From Plectrocnemia conspersa (Eukaryota > Arthropoda > Insecta > Trichoptera > Polycentropodidae): a stretch of DNA of 64,000 nucleotides. The position numbers and the translations under genes were made by a program. Below, piece after piece: positions 11,766-25,100 of this stretch; the first letter of the stretch is position 1; every line of letters starts with the position of its first letter. The notes below the pieces were generated by a model that did no database searches, had not been told where the DNA came from, and worked only from the letters and a program-made list of their open reading frames with translations. The stretch spans positions 80,863 through 144,862 of the forward strand of contig VTFK01000546.1 in NCBI GenBank assembly GCA_009617715.1, in the 5' to 3' direction.

Positions 11766-12974
11766 CTGAAAGGAGCAACGTAAGCTAATCAAGGTCAAAT
11801 TCATTACTAATTTTTCTCCACTACTATATATTATATGTATACACAGTTATAATTTATTTTTCCCGACTTCATTATTTCTTGATTCTTGATTTAAGCAGAG
11901 TGGGATGGATTCCTAAACTTCTGATTAAAATTAATTACAACGGCGGAAAAAATATTGTTTGATAAATTTATCAGTTTTTAAATATTCCTAGAATAACGGA
12001 TAAACAATCTGATAATTTATGTTACGCCGTAGATTAAACTAATGCAATTTTTATATAAGAAAGATTTCATTTTAGTCATCATACAATAATTTTAAACTCC
12101 ACAGTCAAGATTAAAAACGTAAGATAGAAAAAAATATTTCTGTATCAAGGTTCTAAAATTATAATTAGTTTTAGAAGCTTCATTATGTTATGTTTGGGCA
12201 AATGGACGTTTCGCAACTGTCAAATTCAGTTTCATAGACATTTTAGAGCAGTAAATTATATTTTTGCAAGTGAAAATATAAATTAACTAAAAAATACATA
12301 TTCACTGTAACATTTATATAATATTATACATCGCAGGTAAATAAATAATGCTAGGTATGTATAGGGGTACCCAAAAGAAAAAACGTTTTTATAATTTTCA
12401 TACTTTAATTGTATTTAAAAATTTTCATTATTTTTTCTGAATTAATTCACAACTGATATTAATTCTGATGATTTCAAAAAGCTTAAATGGCGTCCCTGAT
12501 ATAAAAAAGTATGCAAAATATTAAATTAAGCATTTTACTTTTGACACCCTTACTATCAGTAATTCGCACAGCATTGTGTCATTTATATTTTACATCATTC
12601 AAAAGGTTTTACAAAGTAATTAATGATTGATTAAAATAATTATTACTAAGCAATAAATATTTTTTATTAAATAATATTTAAAGGCAATTAGTTAATTTTC
12701 TGCATTAATTGGTTAAAAAAATATCGGTAAAAACCGAGAAAAAAATTACAAATATATTCCAATACTTCATATATTTTTTATTCAATATTCAAATAGTTCA
12801 AAACTACAAGTAATTTGAGAACATTTGCTTAGATTTTCTTTGAGGGATGGCCTGATAATTTCTGGTCTAGAACCAAGGACGTTATTTCAGCTTTTTTTAA
12901 TTGTTTTATTTCATTTTGATTCATAGTATTTAATTAAATGGCATATTTATTTCAGGTCAGATTCAGGCCCCCAC

Positions 12975-13192
12975 CTGCCCTCACCCCCAAATGAGGTCCT
13001 TGATGAAACGATGGAAAGAATGAGTGAATATGGTCAACAAGCAATGCCCAGTGCGAAACAAGATTTACATCCGCGCAAGACAAATTTTTTGAGTCAAGAC
13101 CGGATAGCTTTTATCACAGAGGCGCCGAAAAACTTGTAGAACGTTGGCAAGAAATTATAAATACTGAAGCTGAATACATTATTGCCTAATTT
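12975..13192 (+). pseudogene. Mariner transposase remnant, internally deleted
   Basis: The reading frame gives LDETMERMSEYGQQAMPSAK, then DLHPRKTNFL, and jumps to VERWQEIINTEAEYIIA with a stop. HPRK and ERWQ...N.EYI are typical of the middle and the very C-terminus of mariner transposases, so most of the catalytic domain is missing between them. Confidence 0.6.
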
Positions 13193-15768
13193 ATTGTAAT
13201 TTTTTGTAGTGTCCACTTCATTTGGAAAAAACAGATACAATATAAACGTCGGCACAACCGCTACGAGAAAATCGATCTTCACGCGCCATGCGATCCTAAT
13301 TCATACGGCGCACCATTATCGACGGGGAATAACATATTGGGTACTATATAAATTTTCAATTAGTTTTATAAAAATTTAGTGCTAATTATCTAGTCGCCGG
13401 CCTCCTTTTATTTTTATCGAATGGGCCGCTTTACAAAATTATTATTTACGTTATGCTACTTTGATTGTTATTTCGGGTACTTTGGAGCAATATTTCTTTG
13501 TTCATGAAACTATTCTGCAGCCATCTAATCTATTTCCCAATTAATTAAGTTTGTAAATTTGTCGAATAATAATGGACCTATAATAATTATTGTTAATAAT
13601 ATACTTTGATCTTAATTCTAATATGAAAAAATATAAGAAGCAGGACGTATAGAAATTAAAATTGCAAAATCACATATAAACTTTTGAATTTCCGTGGAAT
13701 TCTAACTACCAAAGTCAACAAAGAATCGAAACCTATTAAGTCTCTGCGTTTTATTTAAGTAATATATCAGCATATTGGCAATACACTCAAAATTTTAGCG
13801 CTGTGCGGCCAATTTGTTTTTAACGTCCATGCCATAGGTGTATGTATCGATTAATGGCAGCTGTGAGTAAAATATTTTTAATTTATACGCTGCATGAACA
13901 ATCTCATACATATTCAATTAAAGTAAAATCACCAAAAAAGCTCTGCATTGTAAGATATGTCTTATATTTTCTATAATTAAAGTATGGCTATACCTGCGTC
14001 TCGTGAAGTTACCGACCTAAGCGCAACGCAAAAAACTATCATAAGTAGGCACTATTTGTTTCTGCATTACATCCGTTTTTTATGTTAGTTCCAAACGGCA
14101 ATTTTATTTTCAATCGGTAAAATCGTCGCGGCAGTTTTTGCTCGTTGATTATCAAGTGAATGACGATGCTTCTTAAACTGCGAACGAAGTCAGCGGCGAA
14201 CTGATCAGATTAACAGTAATGAAGCCCAGTATGTGTCAAATTCCTAAATCTGACATTAAAATACTATTTATAAGGATAAAGTAAAACATTCTTTCTTTTG
14301 TCATTGAATTCTTGAGTGTTTTTTTTCGGTAGTGGTTCTAACATCTGGTGTACTCTAAATAAATGATATATAAATAATAGGTAAGAAGCTTAATTATTTT
14401 TGTCTAAATAAATTGGACCGCAGTGGATTCAATAAGAAAAAAGTTTTGGCCTGTTAAAGGTTAACGTATAATATAATTTTCTCGTTCTACCTTCGCAGGG
14501 TTTATGCTCATGTTTTTCTTATTATATTTTCGTTTGATTGATATATGTTAAAAAATGATTCATTCGAGAAAAATGAATATTGACTCATGCGTCGTCGATT
14601 CGGCGTTCAAAAAACCCAGACTTTGTTGCAATACTTGAACTTAAGAAACATATATCGATGAGACACGATGGTCACTAGTATTATTATATATAATGAAAAA
14701 AATTAGCATCAAATATATGATTAATTAAATTATAAATATATTTATTAGCATACTCATGCCTGCAAAATCTGCAAAAGTCAACATTTAGTCAACTCTTTGT
14801 GTTGACCTCTTGTTACCCCCAAAAAATGTAACGACTTTCTTGGTACCGCTTAAAAATATAGAAAGCGATAAAAGGTTCTGAGAAACCCCTTCCCTCTACC
14901 CGGCACAATAGATACCGACGACTCTAAGTCGTCAGTCAGACATTGGATCTTGAGTCGTTAACAAGAGGTAGTTCAGTGCACTTCCTATTTATTGCCGGCG
15001 TTGTTTTTTAAACATTCGGATTATCGGTCATCTAGTGAAGACCTCTTAGAGACCAATACCAACGCTACATTATTTTTTTAGCAACAAAAAATAATCAACA
15101 AGTGAGTCACCGGTAAGTCTGTCTGACTGTCCATCTTCAATAATTTTAAAATTGTGGTTTTTAACTTTTAAAATTGCTTTTTCGACTTTATCCATAATCG
15201 ACGCACCCGTATAGGGAATTTTAATTTCGCAAACTTGGGGTTGATTATCCTTAAAGAGCTCCTCGACATATGTCTTCCGTCTGGTTAGTTTTCAATAGTG
15301 GCAAATATTAGGTCACCTTTTTAACCCTTTGAGTAGTGAGTTAATTTAAACATATTTATTATTTTTTTTTTGTATACATCTGGGAGTGAGTTAATTTTAC
15401 GTATTTTTTCATAATTACTTTAATTGTTATTAATTTGTTATTATTTATATTGCATTTATAGTAAATTACAGAAAAAAATCAGTGTTTCTCGACGTTTAAT
15501 TGCTTTGATTGATTTTTACTACTTTTATGAATTAGCGTGTTTTAATAATTTATTTCAACATTTTTCTAATATTAAATTTCATTAATTTATTTTTCATATT
15601 TTTATATATGTTTTGGCTTTCGTAGATTTTTTTTATCTCAATTCAGAGGCTCTCAATATGTTTTTATTAAATTAATAAAACATATTTTTTGTTATGTTAA
15701 TTTACGTACTATTTAATTCATAAAAAAATATTATATAGATATAATGTTTTTTATTTATTATTTTTCAG

Positions 15769-15770
<2 letters not shown>
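13193..15770. other. Repeat-rich AT sequence, no gene seen
   Basis: No coding exon is supported. A block at about 14335-14395 (CTAAATAAATGATATATAAA, then TAATAGGTAAGAAG) recurs at 18255-18295, marking another dispersed repeat tail. A small hairpin GACGAC...GTCGTC lies near 14918-14934. Confidence 0.5.
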
Positions 15771-15803
<33 letters not shown>

Positions 15804-15820
15804 TACATATATAACTATCT
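15768..15820. repeat. (TA)n microsatellite
   Basis: A run of about sixteen TA dinucleotides followed by imperfect TA/CATA sequence. Confidence 0.9.
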
Positions 15821-16084
15821 GTGGTACCCCAAAACAGTGAAATATCTACCGCCGTACATGTACGGCGATACCGCTCAAAAATTTTTTTTTCCAAAAATTA
15901 TTTAGATAGTAATCCGAAATGGTTCGGCAATCAAAATGTTAATATTAAATATACTACATATTGCCGTGGGTCTCTTCAGTATGTAATATATTTAATAATA
16001 ACGCACGCCTAGTAAAACGTTGTAAATGTAGTATATACATATCTAAAACCATCAATGAAAGGTGTAAATTTATCACACGGTTCC

Positions 16085-16420
16085 ATAATTGTTTTATACC
16101 AAAAGTGCTATTTAAGCGATCTTAAATTGAAGGTTTTGTCTTTTACAGACAATGCATGCAATTTTGTCGTCGGCATGCAAACGTAAATTTTGTCTAATTC
16201 GTTAATATCGCACGACCGTTAGATCAAGGAATAATTGCAACCTTTAATACCTATTACGCGAAGCAATCATTACGGTACATTTTAAATAAATTGACGAGTG
16301 ATGAAAAACTAACAGTCATGAATGTACGGAAGAAATTAACGATTGCATCAAACATGCCGGATTACCATTATCTGTCAATTAGGACGCCGGAGAGCCGTTT
16401 GTCCGGAATATTTTAAAAAC
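16085..16420 (+). pseudogene. pogo/Tigger-type transposase remnant
   Basis: The frame contains LKVLSFTDNACNFVVG (second catalytic Asp region, D-N-A) and, after a gap, RPLDQGIIATFNTYYAKQSL followed by RYILNKL. The word PLDQGIIATF is the recognisable pogo/Tigger/jerky signature (usually P-M-D-Q-G). Stops and frameshifts make it dead. Confidence 0.75.
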
Positions 16421-16429
16421 AAAGATTAT

Positions 16430-17125
16430 GCGTCTTTTGATACAACCGAATAATCCAACGTCTATCATCTGCAGGTATTCACAAACAAAACGAGCTGCGA
16501 AGGTAGAAACGCGAACTTAAATTATAAATTATTACATAGAACTTCATAAAATATTGACCAAAAAATGGGACGTCTCCGAAGCGTGCTAAACTGTATTCCG
16601 GACGTTGAGCTGGACCGGGGGATCCGAAGAGAGAAGCGGTAGCTTCTGCAATATTCGCCGGTCTGAATTCGGACCGGCCTGCTCTCGGTGGAGTCTAAGT
16701 TGAAAAGCTCGTTGTATTGTATAACATTTTAAGTGTTAGAATATGTGATCGTTGACATCCATGTCTGCTCTATAATAATATTTTTTTCACCCCCTTTGAT
16801 GAGATGAACTACCTCATCAATTAAGACTCGAGGGCGTGTCTATATTTGTTACACTCTGTTTAATTTTCAATAAGAGTTTTGGTGGCCGTTAAATATATTG
16901 AGCAAGTGTACGCGGAAATATTGCACTATGTTGTATAATATTATAGCGCTTGTCAATTGCGAAGATCCCAAATGTTGCACTTTGTTAATGACAGTTGCAT
17001 CTATGACGAATGCTCTCAACTAAAGCAGTTTTGTATGTACCGTTCTTTCAGTGTCATAGTATCCGATAACCTACTGTGTGAGTTTGCCTGTTAAAATGAT
17101 TGAGGTACCTTTATATGAGGATTTT
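16430..17125. other. Unassigned stretch with a GC-richer patch
   Basis: Contains a GC-richer patch at about 16560-16700 with a 7-bp hairpin (GCCGGTC/GACCGGC around 16660-16680). No protein similarity was recognised. Confidence 0.4.
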
Positions 17126-17129
17126 TGAT

Positions 17130-17450
17130 TGTTGTCCATTCTTGTATTCCAGCGCCTTTCATTTAGGATCATTGAGATACGATTCGCTGAGTTATTTTTA
17201 AAGTTTTATTCAAAGTACTGAAAGCTGCTGTTGACTATTTTGGAGGAATTCCAGCTTTGAATTGCGGAAGTCTTCAAGAGTCATGACCACGTCCTCTTCT
17301 GACTCATCTATGTCAGTCGCATTGCACATTTATATTTTTTATTTCAGCTACTTTACTTTAATTTTCATATTTTATGATTTCTTTCTTTCTTATTATGTAT
17401 TATTTTTTTGTATATTGTAAAAATAATTTAAATAAATAAATCTATCAGAT
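17130..17450 (+). mobile_element. LINE-A 3' end fragment
   Basis: Nucleotide words match the LINE-A copy near 3560-3700 (AGCGCCTTTC...TTAGGA, GATTCGCTGAGTT, GAGGAATTCCAG). They are followed by an AT-rich 3' UTR ending in AAATAAATAAA. Confidence 0.7.
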
Positions 17451-17839
17451 TTGGTAAAAATCAGTAACTCTCTTAGTAATAATAGTTTTTCATTTCGCGA
17501 AATGTGAAAAAACTATGGGGGCCGCACAAATTCATAGAAATTAAAATCATTACTATATTTTTTATATTTATCAATCAACCGAAGTAATGATAAGTATATC
17601 AAACGTACATATATCCGTATCGTGTGCTTTAGAACTAATAGTAGGGGCGTAAACCCAAACTTGCCATCTCTTTCTTAATTATGAATAATGATGAAATGGA
17701 TAGCTCTCGAACTGACTGTATATTTATACGCAAATATGGTACAGGTTACGATGTATGACTATCTCGAATATTCCACGGAGCATTCACAATGTTTCGTAAC
17801 ACTTTAATCGTTTTAATTAATTCAATTTAAAAATAATTA

Positions 17840-18110
17840 ACTCTTTGCAATAAAAAGGCGCCGACGCGATTTTATTGCTTTTAACGTGAATTTTTGACTT
17901 TTGAGAAGTGATAATTATTTTTGCGCTCTCTTATTGATCAAAATTCGTAAGAATGTAGCAATATCTGTAAAGGTAGCTAAGATAGATAAGGATAGATTTT
18001 TTAATAATATTGCAAATTGAATGTAGCATATCTAAGCCAAATTTTTACCAATAGGAGAGCGCAAAAAAATTATTCCTTTTAGAAGTGGAAAATTCCGGAA
18101 AGTGCCGTCG
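17840..18110. repeat. MITE-like family ('cgtggatttttgacttctgagaa')
   Basis: Contains CGACGCGATTTTATTGCTTT, the related TTTTTGACTT...GAGAAGTGATAATTATT, GCGCTCTCTTATTG and an inverted partner at its other end. Related copies lie at 27240-27660 and 39770-40030, some with CCCACTGCAACG-type ends. A short non-autonomous element of unknown superfamily. Confidence 0.55.
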
Positions 18111-18364
18111 CAGTGGAATTTAATATTTCGGCCCATTTCGAAATAAATAAATAATATATTATACCACAGTAGCTGTTTGTCAACACCTATAATATGATCG
18201 TATTAGTTCAGTGTGCGTGTTTTTTTTGATAAAAAGTGGAAGCTGTGGCGTACAGTGTTCTAAATAAATGATATATAAATAATAGATAAGAAGTCATTTT
18301 TTAAATATTATTTAAACATTTAAGAATTTTTCACATAATGAACCTACCGGAAAATTGTGAAAAA

Positions 18365-18435
18365 TATAATGGCGGAGGGGGGAGAAATAGCATTTTCGCC
18401 CCCGGGTGCAATCTACTCTAGATACGGCACTGAAT
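18365..18435. repeat. DNA-transposon end word (CCCCCGGGTGCAATC)
   Basis: The segment ending GATACGGCACTGA resembles the GCGTAG/CCCCGGGTGC ends seen at 38286-38340 and 41450-41510. It probably belongs to a MITE or transposon with CAGTG-type ends. Confidence 0.4.
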
Positions 18436-18639
18436 AGAAATACTAAAAATAATACTCTATTGCTACGAGGAGATGACTGTTCGTTTTCCGAGAGCTGTTA
18501 GAACATATTATATTAAATTTAACATGTTGCGTACCTTACTGACCTTTCCCAGAAATCGACACTCATCTGAAAGTCCAGTCAGCTTTTCTATCTTTTTTTA
18601 GCAAACGTTTCAGGAAAAAAAACATCTCGTTTGATAAGT

Positions 18640-18902
18640 TTCGTTGGCTCGATCCGCCATCTTGTTTCAAATCGCTCGATTGCGGTTAAGGATCGCCCAG
18701 GACGACGCGTCGTCATCCCGCTCGGCCTCGATTCCTCAGCACCGTCTGCAGTCCGCCTTCCGCCGTCCGCCGTCCGCCTCGAGTACAGTTAGCCGAGCCT
18801 AATATCGCGCCGTTTTCGAATAACGGCAGTCGCTCGACGGCCGACGCCGCGAAACCATCGGTCGACGCGCCGAGCCTCCTAACGGTACTGCAGTCGGCTA
18901 CG
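18640..18902 (+). promoter_or_regulatory. GC-rich upstream region of the cystine-knot gene
   Basis: The sequence turns abruptly GC-rich about 260 bp before the start codon. It contains a perfect 14-bp palindrome GACGACGCGTCGTC (18701-18714) and short CCGCCGTCCG repeats. It probably holds the promoter and 5' UTR; no TATA box is evident. Confidence 0.4.
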
Positions 18903-21900
18903 ATGCCCGCTACGATGATGCTCCTGTGTTCCCTCTGGATGGTCGCCCTTCCGCTGGCCCAGACCGTCGAGCGCTGCAAGGGCGGAGGCGCCGGACTGCG
19001 CCACGTCTGGGGCGATGCCCTCACCGACTCGCCCGACTGCGTGGGGCCCAACGGAGAGCCCTATCCGACGTAAGAACCCCTCTCTCGTCTAAACCAAACC
19101 CCGTTAACGTCCACTCACTGTCGACCGTCCGAACTCAAGGGCCGCCGTCGAGAGAGCTATAGCCGCGTCGAGAGGCAGCTCCTTCCGGAAGGGCCGCTCC
19201 GGCTGGAAGACGATAGACCCGCTGATCACGAGGAACAACCTGATGGAAGCCTACCGCCTGAAGAACGAGCACGAGCACGAGAGCGAGCGCCCGTCGAGAG
19301 TCGGTGAGTCACCGCTCGGAATGCGGTGTCGGTATGCGCGCGGATAGGAGTAGAAAGGCGGATAGCCTGACGACGATTTCCGGTCGATTTCAGGAAGGGC
19401 GATAGACGACGATCAGCTCCAGTGCAAGAGCGCATCGGCACCGGCCAGGCTGTGCCGGACGAGGTACAACACCACCGCGCCCATGTACGGGGTCTCGCTC
19501 ACTTCCGGTCAGCCGGTCACCATCGTGCAGAAGTTCCCCGACCTGCTGCAGCAGGTCGTCTTCGAAGTCTGCGAGTAAGTTTATTTTCATACAACTTTTC
19601 AGCGTTCGTCTACGAATAAAATCGAGGTAAGTATTTTATACCGCTTTAACCCGAATTCTCCATACGGAAATCAATATTTGCAGACATTTCTGTCAACTTA
19701 CGTGGTATTGATTGTATATATTCGCTTATTTGCTATTTTTATAATACTATTATTTACACAAAATAAATCTAAAATATCCGGCGTTCTAAGTCAGAATATT
19801 TTTATTTTATTACAAAATACATTTAACGACACTTCCATTTTAAAGTCAATCTTTCAGAAATGTTTAATGGAAAATAATCCATAAAAACCGATATATCGAG
19901 TCAAGTATAGGTTTAGATTTCTGTTGAAATTTACCTAAAAAGATACAGAATGCATGAAAACTGATATTTTATAGGATTGAAAATATAAAATGTTATAATA
20001 AAGGCTGATGACACTGATACTTTCAGTGTTTTTTTTTTTAAATAATAATTTGGTATTTTTTTAAAATATGTCAATTTTGTTATTGGGTTGCGAATTCTTA
20101 GCTGAAATATTTACGAGGTTATTTCTTTATGAAAGTTTAACCCCTTGACCGCGGACGACACCTATAGAAGTCATCAAGAAATTCGCCAGTATGCATTGGG
20201 CACCTAAAGGTGTCATGAACCTTTGAGCTGTGTAATATATTTTTTTATAATTTAAGGTTGAAAACACTATTAAAATAATATTTAATGACCAATCGATTAA
20301 AACTACGGTAGTTATCGTGTCTTCGAAAACCAGAGTTGCGGAGTCTGAGCATAAAAACTCGATCGACTCAGACTCAATTTTTTCTTTAATAAATATTTTT
20401 TTTATTCGTCGAACATAAATATATAATTTTTTTAAAATAGCAGCCAAAGAGTGAAGTAGGCGTGGCAATTTTTAATGATTAACCCTTTAAACACCAGCGA
20501 CTAATTAGTGGGTCACCTGTTATTTATCTTCACGCTTCACCTCTTTCTTAAAATAAATATTAAATACTCAATTCACTGATAAATTATGCTAGTACAATAA
20601 TCTACGAATAAAAAAATAATTAATTGAAGTGGCTCACTGGTGAGCCACTTCCGTTTAAGTGATTAATGCTTATTTTATTTTTTTATGATTTGAAAATCGT
20701 TGTCATTATATATATTGCTGTTAATTTTTATAAAATTTGTTAAAATCGTCATCCGTAAATTTTGAAATGATCCACAGTTCATAAAAAACCGTTATATTTC
20801 ACACCCTCAAATGGCAATAATAAGAAATAACACTTCTTATTTTTAATTAAATCGCATAATTAAAAATAAGTTCCAAATATATTAAATAAATATTTATAAT
20901 CTAAATATGTTCTTCTAGTGATATGGAAAAGACCAGGTAAATATATGTATGCCAAAGAACTCGTACGTCAAATACTAGTCACTGTACACTAAATAGTACT
21001 CAGTGGCAGCTAACGGTTATAGGAGTTTTGCTTACGGTGGATAATGTTCAAGTCTCAAAATGCTTATGGTAATTTTTACGTGCGGCTTTACTGGCTCCAT
21101 TTAAAGGATTGAAACGTAGAGGATGTAAAAATGTATGTCATTTTTTGATTACTTAAATATAAATGTATCGTTAATTAAACTCGAATTATTTAGGTAACTT
21201 TTCGTCGACATGCAAGATCTTTAAATAAACGAATATAACGAATATCGGTAAAACTGCGAGTTAAATGTTGCTTACTGATTGTGATTTCTGGACAGCGTTG
21301 AAAATTTTTTTTACTATGTTACAATTTGCCAAATTCGAAGGACCCTGAAATTTAAAAAAAAAATGCCTTTTAATCGTCAATTTATAGCATAAATAGTTTA
21401 ATTGTGTATATAGTTAATAGTTAATATAAATTTAGTTAAAACTTTATGATCCGTTTTTTTGCAAGCGCGTGATTCACTTGTAGATTTTCAAATTGAGATT
21501 TTTTTCAATTATTATGAAACGTTAAGACGGCGATTAAAAGCAACCGTTATTTTAATTCGACTTATTTCATAGGTAATGTTTTAAATAATGAATTAAGTAT
21601 AATATAAATATGGCTAAAAATAGTGTACTTAAACTAAACGAGAATAAAATATATTTATTAATTATAAAGATACGTTAGATAATAATATAAAATATTTAGG
21701 AGTAATTGTAGATAAAAATTAAATTTTAAGGAACATTATAATAACTATTAAAAATGTTTTCAAAATTGCAGATCGTCCGAGTGCGAGGTGGTACGAGGAC
21801 AGTGCGCGCAGACGTACGTACCCTACCTGTTCCTGGTGATTCCCCTCGGACCCGTCACCCTCACGGGCCAGGACTACGTGCTGGTCGAATCGGGCTGCGT

Positions 21901-21925
21901 CTGCAAGCCTAAGCTCTCGCGGTAG
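18903..21925 (+). CDS. Spätzle/Trunk-class secreted cystine-knot ligand
   Basis: Secreted growth-factor-like ligand; relatives activate Toll or Torso receptors. Exons are 18903-19069, 19140-19303, 19394-19574 and 21772-21925, all with GT/AG sites and matching phases, giving 221 residues. A signal peptide is clear (MPATMMLLCSLWMVALPLAQ). A furin-type R-V-G-R site at residues 109-112 would release a 109-residue C-terminal domain. That domain has seven cysteines, an N-T-T glycosylation sequon (about residue 136), and the family blocks VTIVQKFPDLLQQVVFEVCE and YVLVESGCVCKPK. It ends in C-V-C rather than the usual C-C-x-C of Spätzle, so the exact subfamily (Spätzle, Trunk or a neurotrophin-like branch) is open. 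Confidence 0.85.
20479..20666. mobile_element. TTAA-flanked MITE (piggyBac-like) in intron 3
   Basis: A 188-bp segment bounded by TTAA on both sides. The left end CCCTTTAAACACCAGCGACT and the complemented right end TCACTTAAACGGAAGTGGCT are imperfect inverted repeats, and both are followed by GGGTCACC / GCTCACC-type words. TTAA targets and CCCTTT-like ends are typical of piggyBac derivatives. A second TTAACCCCTTGACCGCGG end lies at about 20137. Confidence 0.65.
21590..21745 (+). mobile_element. LINE-B fragment in intron 3
   Basis: Words AAACTAAACGAGAATAAAAT and AATATAAAATATTTAGGAGT match the LINE-B reverse-transcriptase 3' part at 57610-57760 (residues LKLNENK...NIKYLGVIVD). A small dead fragment just before the last exon of the cystine-knot gene. 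Confidence 0.8.
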
Positions 21926-22008
21926 AGAGCCGCCATACCCTCCCCTCCGCTGTATCATATTACTCTACGTCCTAATTTATTTAATATTTATTACTTTTAT
22001 TTATTGAC

Positions 22009-22014
22009 AATAAA
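22009..22014 (+). terminator. Polyadenylation signal AATAAA of the cystine-knot gene
   Basis: AATAAA lies 84 bp after the stop codon; the convergent cuticular gene's own signal is only 27 bp further on. Confidence 0.75.
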
Positions 22015-22040
22015 ACTCGTGTAAGTGATTTTATCGCACT

Positions 22041-22046
22041 TTTATT
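22041..22046 (-). terminator. Polyadenylation signal of the cuticular protein gene
   Basis: TTTATT on the plus strand is AATAAA on the minus strand, 66 bp beyond the stop of the cuticular gene. Confidence 0.7.
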
Positions 22047-22111
22047 CGACCAACTTATACATAATAATAATCATAACAAACGACGGGTAATAAATATCTA
22101 ATAGAAACGAG

Positions 22112-25100
22112 CTACTGCTGCTGCTGGTAGCGGTAGTACTGCTGAGGCTGCGGGGCGGGAGCCGAAGCTTGGAGGTACTGCGCCGCCTGTCGGTGTCGGA
22201 GGCCATCGGGGCGCTCCAGCGGAGAGGCCGTGGTCGGAACCGGCACTTTGACTTTGATGTCCGTGGGTTGGCGTACCACCTCGGCCTTGAAGCCCTCTTT
22301 GGGGTCGGCCGTGTAAGTCACCGTCCTGATGAATCCGTCGCTGTCCACCACGGAGTAGCTGCCCTTGATGACGCCACCAACTCGTTCCTCCTGTCTGTTC
22401 TGGTAGTTAGTGTACTGATCATCGTTCACGTCGAAGCCGAACTGATACGAGGGGTTGGGCTGAAATGGTGCAACGAGAGAAATTAATTCTGCCTCATTTT
22501 GTACAATCCCCGTCTCAAACCGTAACCGCTTTTGCGTATAATTTAAGACCATTGGCAATTAGTCAATTAAGGATGCGAGGTGTCGATGCTCGGCGACTTT
22601 TATTAGTGTCCTAGAGAGTTGCGATCGCGTCCCTTATTCTTACCCGTCGCGACCAGAACGTCAGCGCTCTAAAACGCTTCTATCGCACGAGCCATCCAGA
22701 TTTTCAACGAGTTATTCGTGTAAGTATTTGTTCATATTATTTACAGCCCAATTGTATCCTTTTTTATTTTACAAAATAATAAATAAATAACACTTTGTAA
22801 TTGGAAAAATTCTAAATAGCACTACGAATATATTTAAATAATTAATAGTTTACTATTCGATAATCGATGGTTAAAAATAACAAATAGTTTATATTAAATA
22901 AATTAAATAGACTGCATGTTTTAAAACCGCTGAGGAATACTCGCGGAAACTCTCATCTACATAGTTCACAGAACAATTCAATTTAAAGCAAAACGAATAG
23001 AATGGTATTTGGACGCTACATGGACTATCCGAGAGTTGTCAAGAATTTGTCACTTTATACATAATTTTTTTACTGAGAATAAGAAGTAAGTTCTCTTCGA
23101 CAATGTAAGTCGGAAAAAAATAACGACTAACGTAAGTCCTGGCTAACATTTCGAAACGTTTTTATTTGGATTCGGTGGGATCTACGTAAAAAAATACGTT
23201 ATGAATTATTAAAACCTGCTTTACTGCAATGGTTAAATTCATTATTTACCAAGTTCCTAACTCGCTTTCATGTTAAAAAAAACATTTTTGAGATTTGCTC
23301 GAAATAAAACAAGGTTCTGCGAATGATAAGCGACACTCCCTGGTATGTTCCTAATGACGATGTAGAAAATGACCTTAAAATATAATCCAAAAAAGACGAA
23401 ATAACGAACAAATACACGACATACAGAGACAAACTAAAAATCCACCAAAACAAAATGACAACCGAACTATTTGACTGTAGATCCGATCACATCAGATTAC
23501 TTAAACGACTTAGACCATCAGACATATAATATATACCTGACAACAGGACGTCATTTGGTGAAGCGACAGTTGTCTCCCCTAAAATTTGGCCAGAAAAATG
23601 CATGTCATTTAATGAAATATTATGAACCTTAATGAAATCGAAATATTATCATTGCTCACATGGCAACTCGTCACAAATGGATCGCAAAATTAACAAGACA
23701 CAAAGAGATTATTTCCTCAATATACATACATACATATGTATTTTTTAAATAAGTATGTACACGAAAAATGAAAATAATACGCATTCAATTGAAATACAAA
23801 AGTATTCATAAATAAAAACAAACTGATACAAAGTATTTTCGAAGAAAAAACAATAAATATTAACAACATATAAAATTAATTGTAAATCAAAATACTATCT
23901 AATACTTTATTAAGTAAAAAAATATTTACGGCCCAAAAAGAACATAAATTAGAATTATCTATATTTGTTTTCGACTTTTAAATAAAAAATACCTAATGGC
24001 AACATTATTTTTCCTGTCGAGCCAGATTAAATTTAAAAAAAATAGTGTATGAATATTTATTTACATATTAGTTCAAACAAGTGAATTTTTTCACGTTGTG
24101 TCCTGTTAATATTGAAATTAAATACGTTTCCTTAAAAATCTTTTTAAACCGTGTGAGTGATGTTCCGTAGAAGCAATCGCCTTGTGAGCAATCGATTTGT
24201 GACCAATTTTCATGTGAGTAATTTTCGTTATTAGAAGTTGTTTGGACAATAATCCACGTGAGTAATACTCCTGTGTCCGTTCACCGTTTAAATTATGCCC
24301 CTAATATTATATAATATTTTATCAAATGTACTCTATGAAGTTGATTATTATTGCGCTCCTCTAATATCAATAGAAGGGATACTTAATATTTAAATAAAAA
24401 TTTACAAAAATAATTTCAGCATTAAAATAAACGCCAAAATAGAAATTACTGACATATTAAATTTACTTATAAACTAAAAAAAATCCTATACCTACATCTT
24501 ACACACTTATGAATACATCATATATTATAAATTTAAATTCTTCTCATGCTTCAACTCTCGTTGAAGAATGAAACAAAAAAAAATTCAAAGAGTTTTTATA
24601 GCATAGAATTATGAATGTACCGGTATTTACGATTCATAGCTTTACGGAATATGTTTGATTATTATAGCGTTAACAATTTATTAATCGATATTTCAATAGT
24701 TGAAAATACTAATAATAAATTTATTATTCGTACATTTTATTTACTTGGTTAAATTTAGAATAATTACTGATTCTATCTATAAAAAAATACATATGTATAT
24801 CAAGTAAAATGTGGGAAGTAGTACGAGTTCTGAAGCAAGTGACTGTAACGTCATTGTAAAATTAGCATACCTATCATATTTCCTGCGACACGAATCATTA
24901 CATATATTTTTTTTAATTTAATAGAATTTAATTTAATATATTAAATTATAAAGAATAATTTGCTATAGTTGATTTTGTATTTTTAATTTAAAAAAAAAAA
25001 CACTAAATATAATTGACCGCAGAAGCTCGTTCTTGGTCTCTCGGTGCATCGTTCCCCACTTACATATTTTAAATTATTTTCTCTAGATTTTACTGTAGAG

